From the NCBI GenBank assembly GCA_016292255.1, contig JAEEZZ010000025.1, positions 1-64,000 of the forward strand: DNA of 64,000 nt, in the 5' to 3' direction. The stretch comes from Oscillospiraceae bacterium. Its GTDB lineage: Bacteria > Bacillota > Clostridia > Oscillospirales > Oscillospiraceae. Position 1 is the stretch's first letter, and every line of letters begins with the position of its first letter. The notes beneath the pieces were generated by a model. It was not told the origin of the DNA. It ran no database searches and saw nothing but the letters and a program-made list of their open reading frames with translations. Below are positions 58,307 through 64,000 of this stretch, piece by piece. A program made the translations under genes and the position numbers.

Positions 58307-58339
58307 AAACCGCCGAATTTGAAGTTCGGCGGTTTTTTT
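58307..58339 (+). terminator. Terminator after SLH paralog 1
   Basis: AAACCGCCGAA-TTTGAAG-TTCGGCGGTTTTTTT. Confidence 0.85.
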
Positions 58340-58340
58340 G

Positions 58341-58369
58341 TTGCAAATTGGGCATTTCTGTACTATAAT
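58341..58369 (+). promoter_or_regulatory. Promoter for MBOAT gene
   Basis: TTGCAA-17 nt-TATAAT directly after the preceding terminator. Confidence 0.7.
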
Positions 58370-58442
58370 GACGGGAGTATGCTGAGGCGGAACCGCAGCC
58401 CGCTCCGGGCCTGGCTCCGCACCCCCGAAAGGAGGCCCCGCT

Positions 58443-59849
58443 TTGGTCTTTTCCAGTATGTTGTTCGTGCTCCTGTTCTTTACCGCCAATATCATCACCC
58501 AGGCGCTGGTGAGCGATATTCGGAAAAAGAACATCGTCATGCTCTCGTTCTCCCTGGTCTTCTACGCCTGGGCCGGTCTGAGAGGCCTGGTGCTGATGCC
58601 GGTGCTGACCTTCATCTGCTGGCTCTCCGCCCTGCTGATTTCCCGCCGCGAGCGCCGGGAGGACAAAAAACCGATCCTCATCGGATGCGTGGTACTGGTG
58701 CTGGCGTTCCTGGGCTATTTCAAATACACCGGCTTCCTGGCCCGCAATCTGGGGCTGGAGGATCCCGGCATCGTCCTGCCTATCGGCATCAGCTTCTACA
58801 CCTTCCAGCTGCTGTCCTACGTGATCGACGTGTACCGGGGCGACGCGGAGGTCCAGAAAAAATATTGGCTGCTCCTGCTCTACGCAGGTCTGTTCCACCA
58901 GTGCATCGCGGGCCCCATCGTCCGCTACCGGGACGTGAATGAGGACATCCTCCACCGGAAGGTCAAGATGACGGAGCTGAGCCGGGGCATCACCCGCTTC
59001 GCCATCGGCCTGGCTAAGAAGGCCCTGCTGGCCGACGGCTGCCTCCGGCTGGTTGACGGTCTGATCGGCGACCGGGCCGGTCTGGCAGAGCGCCCCGTGC
59101 TGGGCCTCTGGCTGGTGGCCATCGCCTTCACCCTCCGGATCTATCTGGATTTCTCCGCCTACTCCGACATGGCCATCGGCATGGGCCTGATGTGCGGCTT
59201 CCACTACAAGGAGAACTTCAACTACCCCTACGTAGCGGATTCCGTCACGGACTTCTGGCGGCGCTGGCATATCTCCCTGTCCACCTTCTTCCGGGATTAC
59301 GTCTATATCCCCCTGGGGGGCAACCGCTGCTCCAAGAACCGCCACATCTTCAATCTTCTGGTGGTGTGGTTCCTCACCGGTATGTGGCACGGCGCCAGCT
59401 GGAACTATATCTTCTGGGGCCTGTATTACTTCGTCTTCCTGGTGATCGAGAAATACCTGGTGGACATCCGCCGAATCTCCAAGCCCCTGCGCCATGTGCT
59501 CACCTTGCTGATCGTGGTCTTCGGGTGGGTGATCTTCCAGTTTGAAGACAGCGGCGAGCTGTGGACCGTGCTCAAGGGGATGTTCGGTCTGAACGGCAAC
59601 GCCTTCCACGCCACGGGCGCCTGGCTGCTGTTCAAGAACAACATCTTCTTCCTGGCCTTCTGTATCCTGGCGGTGACGCCCGTCGGGAAGTACCTCGGAA
59701 GCATTCTGAAAAACCTGGGCCGCCGCAGCATGGGCTGGCTCCGGGTCTACAACGTCCTGGACACCGCGCTGCCGGTTCTGCTGCTGCTGCTGTCCATAAT
59801 GGCCCTGGCAGGACAGAGCTACAACGCCTTCCTGTACTCCCAGTTCTAA
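58443..59849 (+). CDS. MBOAT family O-acyltransferase (AlgI-like)
   Basis: PIGISFYTFQLLSYVIDVYRG, FRDYVYIPLGGNR, WFLTGMWHGASWNYIFWGLYY; TTG start with SD AAAGGAGG. Confidence 0.95.
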   Translation: MVFSSMLFVLLFFTANIITQALVSDIRKKNIVMLSFSLVFYAWAGLRGLVLMPVLTFICWLSALLISRRERREDKKPILIGCVVLVLAFLGYFKYTGFLARNLGLEDPGIVLPIGISFYTFQLLSYVIDVYRGDAEVQKKYWLLLLYAGLFHQCIAGPIVRYRDVNEDILHRKVKMTELSRGITRFAIGLAKKALLADGCLRLVDGLIGDRAGLAERPVLGLWLVAIAFTLRIYLDFSAYSDMAIGMGLMCGFHYKENFNYPYVADSVTDFWRRWHISLSTFFRDYVYIPLGGNRCSKNRHIFNLLVVWFLTGMWHGASWNYIFWGLYYFVFLVIEKYLVDIRRISKPLRHVLTLLIVVFGWVIFQFEDSGELWTVLKGMFGLNGNAFHATGAWLLFKNNIFFLAFCILAVTPVGKYLGSILKNLGRRSMGWLRVYNVLDTALPVLLLLLSIMALAGQSYNAFLYSQF

Positions 59850-59862
59850 GAAAGGAGTGCCT

Positions 59863-61407
59863 ATGAAACCCACAAAACAGGAATTTCAATCGTCCCGCTA
59901 CCTTGCCATTCAAATCAAGCAATTTCTGTTCCTCGGCTTTCTGGTGGTCTTCGGTCTGATCGGGCTGAGCCCCTTCCGCCCCTTCTACTCCGAGGTGGAA
60001 AAGCGGGATCTGAAGAAGCTTCCCACGCTGAGTCTGAAGGGGCTCTGGTACGGCGACTTCTTCTCCAACGACTATGACACCGGCAGCAGCGAGGAATCGG
60101 AAAACGAGAAATCGGAGGACAAGAAATCGGAGAAGGAGGAAACCAGCATCTCCGCCTGGTACTCCGACACCTATCCTCTGCGGGAGCTGCTGATCAGCAT
60201 GAATGCCAAGACGCAGTCCCTCTACGGCTTCCGGGGAGAGCAGATGCTCAACGAAGGAAAGGCCGACGAGATCCCCGAGGGTACTGTGGATCTGGAGGCT
60301 CTGGCCGCCCAGGCGGGCAAAACCACCACGGAGCCCGCCGCGCCCCCCGCCAGCTCCAAGCCCGCTCAGCCCGCCGAGACCAACAACGGCGGCACCCCCG
60401 TCAACACGGAGCCCAGCGTCCCCGCCACCACGGAGTACGACGGCCACGGGGCCGCGGACGTGGATCAGGATCTGGTGCAGGCCGGTTCCATCTATATTGC
60501 CAACGGCGCGGGCTACGGCGTCTACTATTTCAGCGAGGCCAACTCCGCCAAGTACTGCCTGCTGGTAAACAAGCTGGCCGAGAATCTGAAGGGCAAGGCC
60601 CAGCTCTACTCCATGCTCTGCCCCATCTCCGCAGGCGTGATGCTCTCCGAGCGGGTACAGGAATCCATCGGCTGCTCCGACGAGGCCAAGGCCGCCGACT
60701 GGTTCTACCGGAACATGGATCCCTCCGTGAAGACCGTCGCCATGGTCAACGCCCTGCGGGCCCACAACGACGAGTATATCTTCTTCCGCACCGACCACCA
60801 CTGGACCGCCCTGGGCGCCTACTACGCCTACCGGGAGTGGTGCAAGGTCAAGGGCGTGACGCCCCATGAGCTCTCCTACTTTGAGGACACCTACACCTTT
60901 GAGGGCTTCCTGGGCACCTTCTACAGCAACTCCGACCAGAATCCCTCTCTGGCCGCCAACCCGGACACGGTGATCGCCTACGTGCCCAAAGGCACCAACA
61001 CCATGACCATGTACAGCGACTACAACAGCGACGTATACAACGAATACACCTGGCGGATCATCTACGACGTCTCCAACTACCCGGACGGCGGACTCTACGG
61101 CACCTTCGCGGGCGGCGACCAGCCCTACAACTACGCCCACAACGAGGAGATCACCGACGGCTCCTCGGTGCTGGTGGTGAAGGACTCCTACGCCAACGCC
61201 TTCATTCCCTTCCTGATCGACCATTACGAGTACGTCTACTGGATCGACTTCCGCAACTACAAGAAGTGGTGCAGGCAGGAGGGCTACGACTGTGGCATCT
61301 CCAGCCTGGTAGAGCGGAAGGGGATCCAGGACGTGATCCTCTGCCAGAACATTTCCATCGTCTCGTCCTCCTCCGCACTGGAGGTCATGGAGGACATTTT
61401 CCGCTGA
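59863..61407 (+). CDS. DHHW family membrane-anchored protein (AlgX/AlgJ-like acetyltransferase partner)
   Basis: FRTDHHWTALGAYYAYREWC, LVVKDSYANAFIPFLIDHY; N-terminal TM and low-complexity linker. Confidence 0.92.
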   Translation: MKPTKQEFQSSRYLAIQIKQFLFLGFLVVFGLIGLSPFRPFYSEVEKRDLKKLPTLSLKGLWYGDFFSNDYDTGSSEESENEKSEDKKSEKEETSISAWYSDTYPLRELLISMNAKTQSLYGFRGEQMLNEGKADEIPEGTVDLEALAAQAGKTTTEPAAPPASSKPAQPAETNNGGTPVNTEPSVPATTEYDGHGAADVDQDLVQAGSIYIANGAGYGVYYFSEANSAKYCLLVNKLAENLKGKAQLYSMLCPISAGVMLSERVQESIGCSDEAKAADWFYRNMDPSVKTVAMVNALRAHNDEYIFFRTDHHWTALGAYYAYREWCKVKGVTPHELSYFEDTYTFEGFLGTFYSNSDQNPSLAANPDTVIAYVPKGTNTMTMYSDYNSDVYNEYTWRIIYDVSNYPDGGLYGTFAGGDQPYNYAHNEEITDGSSVLVVKDSYANAFIPFLIDHYEYVYWIDFRNYKKWCRQEGYDCGISSLVERKGIQDVILCQNISIVSSSSALEVMEDIFR

Positions 61408-61435
61408 ACGCACAGCACCATCGCATCTGCTGTCG

Positions 61436-61471
61436 AAGGGCGCCGCTCCCTGTGGGAGCGACGCCCTTTTT
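61436..61471 (+). terminator. Terminator after DHHW gene
   Basis: AAGGGCGCCGCTCCC-TGT-GGGAGCGACGCCCTTTTT. Confidence 0.85.
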
Positions 61472-61621
61472 GCGTTTTCCGGCCGAAGCCTGCCGAATCA
61501 TTTGGAACGACTTTGCTTGCGTCCGGCCCCGCCGCATGGTAAGATGTTCTCGAAATAAAAACCGGTTTTGTTTCGCATACGAACGCTCCAACTTTGCACA
61601 TTTCAAGAAAGCGAGGTTTCT

Positions 61622-62926
61622 ATGAAGCAAAAAATCATCGCCGTTCTGATCACCATATGCCTCTGCGCTGCACTGACGCCGGACGCCCGCGCGGAACAGT
61701 CCTCCCTGGAAAACAGCGTCAACCTGGATCAGCTGGTAGCCCACGGAATGCAGATCTACCTGGAGCTGGAGGGCAATTACGACTCCGTCAGGCCAAAGGA
61801 CTCCAACGCCCTGAGCATCGGCTTCCTGCAATGGCACGGCGTGTCCGCGCTGAATCTGATGAAGCGGATCTGCGAGGCCGTCCCGGCGCAGGCCGTCGAG
61901 ACGCTGGGCTCCGCCCTATACAACGAGATCCTGCAGACCCCGCTCTGGTCGAGTCAAAACGGCTGCGGCTGGAAGAACCGGGTCCTCAGCTCCGCCGAGG
62001 CCGAGGCGGTTCGCACGCTGATCAGCTCCGACGCAGGCATCACCTGTCAGAATCAGTACGCCCGGGAGATGATCCTGGAGGAGGCCGGGCACGGATGGGA
62101 TCGGGGCGTGCGGACGGAAGCCGCCCTGCTCTACTACTGCACAGTGGAGCACCAATACGGCGTGGGCGGCGTGTCCTACTTCATGCAGTACGTCCGCAGC
62201 ACCATGGGGATCACGGAGGCCGACACCATCGACTCTCTGGACGCCTTCCACGGCGCTGTGCTGGAGGCCGCCGATACATATTCCTCCATCCGCAGCTATC
62301 TCGGCGGCCGCAAAAAGGCCTACAATTTCATCGTCAACACCCTGCAGCTGTCCGCAGGCCCGGACAGCGACCCCACGCCCCTTACGGATCTGCCCGCGCC
62401 GGGGCACTGGGCACGGGACGCCATCCTGTGGGCCTGGTGCAGCAGCCCGCAGATCATGGGCGGCAGCTCCGAGACCTGCTTCTCCCCGGACAAGACCGTG
62501 ACCCGGGGGGAAGCCATCACCGTTCTCTGGAAGGCAGCGGGCTGCCCGGAGCCCGTGGGGACGGCGCTCCCCTTTGAGGACGTGGACCCGGACTCCGACT
62601 GCTGCAAACCCGTCCTCTGGGCCGCCGAGAACGGCATCACCTGCGGCACCTCGGCAAGCACCTTCTCGCCGGAGAACGAGGTGCTGCAGGGGGAGATGCT
62701 CACCTTCCTCTGGGCCGCGTTCGGACGGGAAGCGGCGGAGGGGGACCCGGAGTCCTTCGCCGAGCTGACGCCGGATCAGTTCTACTTCCAGCCGGTGCTC
62801 TGGGCCGCGGCAAAGGGCGTCCTGGTGGGCAGCGAGGAGGGGACCCCGGCGCCGATCTGCCCCACGGAGGCTTGCACCCGGGCATATGTTGTGGCCTACC
62901 TCTACCGTCTGTACCGTATGGCATAA
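61622..62926 (+). CDS. SLH-domain surface protein with N-terminal lysozyme-like domain (paralog 2)
   Basis: Signal peptide; NSVNLDQLVAHGMQIYLELEGNYDSVRPKDSNALSIGFLQWHGVSALNLMKRI; GHGWDRGVRTEAALLYYCTVEHQYGVGGV; C-terminal SLH repeats. Confidence 0.9.
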   Translation: MKQKIIAVLITICLCAALTPDARAEQSSLENSVNLDQLVAHGMQIYLELEGNYDSVRPKDSNALSIGFLQWHGVSALNLMKRICEAVPAQAVETLGSALYNEILQTPLWSSQNGCGWKNRVLSSAEAEAVRTLISSDAGITCQNQYAREMILEEAGHGWDRGVRTEAALLYYCTVEHQYGVGGVSYFMQYVRSTMGITEADTIDSLDAFHGAVLEAADTYSSIRSYLGGRKKAYNFIVNTLQLSAGPDSDPTPLTDLPAPGHWARDAILWAWCSSPQIMGGSSETCFSPDKTVTRGEAITVLWKAAGCPEPVGTALPFEDVDPDSDCCKPVLWAAENGITCGTSASTFSPENEVLQGEMLTFLWAAFGREAAEGDPESFAELTPDQFYFQPVLWAAAKGVLVGSEEGTPAPICPTEACTRAYVVAYLYRLYRMA

Positions 62927-62929
62927 AAA

Positions 62930-62966
62930 CAGCAGCCTTCTCCCGACGGAGAAGGCTGCTGCTCTT
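62930..62966. terminator. Bidirectional terminator
   Basis: CAGCAGCCTTCTCC-CGAC-GGAGAAGGCTGCTG. Confidence 0.8.
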
Positions 62967-62989
62967 CTTGTGCACAGAGACAGGCTGCG

Positions 62990-64000
62990 TTAATTTTCTG
63001 CGCAGAAGGTTTTATACAGGAAGGTGATGATCTGTGCGCGGGTGCAGGTCTGGCCGACGCCGAACATCCCGCCGCCGATACCGGCGGTGATGCCGTTCTC
63101 AGCGGCCCAGAGGACCGGCTTGTAATAGTACGCGCTGGGATCCACATCCGAGAACTGATTGCCCGTCGTCTGGGGTTCCGGCGCGCCGGCTGCCTTCCAC
63201 AGGAAGGTCACCGCCTGCTCACGGGTGCAGCTGTAGCCCACGCCGAACAGTTGGTTGCCGATACCGGCAGTAATCTTGTTCTCCAGGGCCCAGATCACCG
63301 CTTTGTAGTAGTATTGGCCGGGCTTCACATCGGTAAAGCTATTGTTCTGCTCCTCGGTCTTCGGGGACCCTTGGGACTTCCAGAGGAAGGTCACGATCTG
63401 CTCACGGGTGCAATCCTGGTGCGGGCCGAAATGGGTCGCATCCACACCTGCGGTAATCTCCAGATCCAGCGCCCACATGACTGCGTTGTAGAAGTAATCG
63501 CTCTCCAGGACGTCGTCAAAGGGATTCTCAAATACGAATCGGAAGCCGTTCATCTTCGCGTAGGTCTGCGCCTCACTCTTTGCTGCGCCGTAGATGGTAA
63601 AGCCTTCCACCTTCGCCGCATCGCTCTCCTCACTGCCGTAATAGCCAAACGCCATGCCCTGGATCGCCGTCACGGACGCAGGGATCGTCACAGAGCTCAT
63701 GGCAGGGCAGCCGAAAAATGCCAGCCATCCGACGCTCTGCAGTCCCTCCGGCAGGGTGACCGACGTCAGCGCAGCGCTGCCGAAGCAGGCCTCGTTGCCG
63801 ATCTGCGTCACGCTGGCAGGAATCACGTAGGAGCTGTCAGTCTTCGCGGCGGGGTATTGGATCAGCACCGTCTTCGCGCTGTCGTACAGCACGCCGTTGT
63901 CGCTGCAGTAATTCGTATTGCCGGCAGCTACGTTGATGGCCGTCAGGGCGGTGCAGCCGGAGAGAATACTTCTTTCAATGGTCTTCAGGCTCGCCGGGAG
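62990..64000 (-). CDS. BspA-type leucine-rich-repeat protein with C-terminal SLH repeats (partial, N-terminus beyond window)
   Basis: ALTSVTLPEGLQSVGWLAFFGC repeats and three SLH repeats; frame remains open to 64000 (…LSGCTALTAINVAAGNTNYCSDNGVLYDS). Confidence 0.9.
   Translation of the reverse strand, partial: LPASLKTIERSILSGCTALTAINVAAGNTNYCSDNGVLYDSAKTVLIQYPAAKTDSSYVIPASVTQIGNEACFGSAALTSVTLPEGLQSVGWLAFFGCPAMSSVTIPASVTAIQGMAFGYYGSEESDAAKVEGFTIYGAAKSEAQTYAKMNGFRFVFENPFDDVLESDYFYNAVMWALDLEITAGVDATHFGPHQDCTREQIVTFLWKSQGSPKTEEQNNSFTDVKPGQYYYKAVIWALENKITAGIGNQLFGVGYSCTREQAVTFLWKAAGAPEPQTTGNQFSDVDPSAYYYKPVLWAAENGITAGIGGGMFGVGQTCTRAQIITFLYKTFCAEN

Overview
This 64 kb window looks like a contiguous chromosomal segment of a moderately high-GC Clostridia bacterium. 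Oscillospirales is my inference from gene content, SLH style and repeat style. It carries about 47 credible CDSs. (1) Core block: glpK, gerA-like, rimP-nusA-ylxR-ylxQ-infB-[4HB gene]-rbfA-nrnA/DHH-truB-ribF. (2) Metabolic and regulatory genes: Fe-S aldo/keto reductase, DUF3737, MalY/PatB aminotransferase, GntR/ABC and TetR/ABC modules, ECF S-component with a DUF4430 lipoprotein, D,D-carboxypeptidase, HU, SpoVB-like flippase, amidohydrolase, nucleoside kinase, HemZ, M3 peptidase, Y-family polymerase, RNase Y, RluA, and a TPP-riboswitch thiT operon. (3) Six SLH-domain surface proteins, including a 3.1k-residue subtilase and a 1460-aa double 5'-nucleotidase, plus an MBOAT/DHHW O-acylation pair bracketed by two paralogous SLH proteins. 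The most unusual content is a set of structured repeats. A four-helix-bundle (S23/IVP-like) ORF is lodged between infB and rbfA. It is bracketed by inverted arrays of (ATGAAG + mini-hairpin) units whose stems differ but stay self-complementary; an ORF-less relative lies at ~30.72-30.96 kb. A second class has an identical 26-bp palindromic core with inverted arms of short tandem repeats whose sequence differs between copies. Related intergenic repeats appear to be inserted in frame in nrnA/DHH, truB and ribF, and to have replaced the 3' end of a GerB-like gene. No tRNA, rRNA, CRISPR array, transposase or reverse transcriptase was recognised. All family names come from reading motifs; no database search was run.
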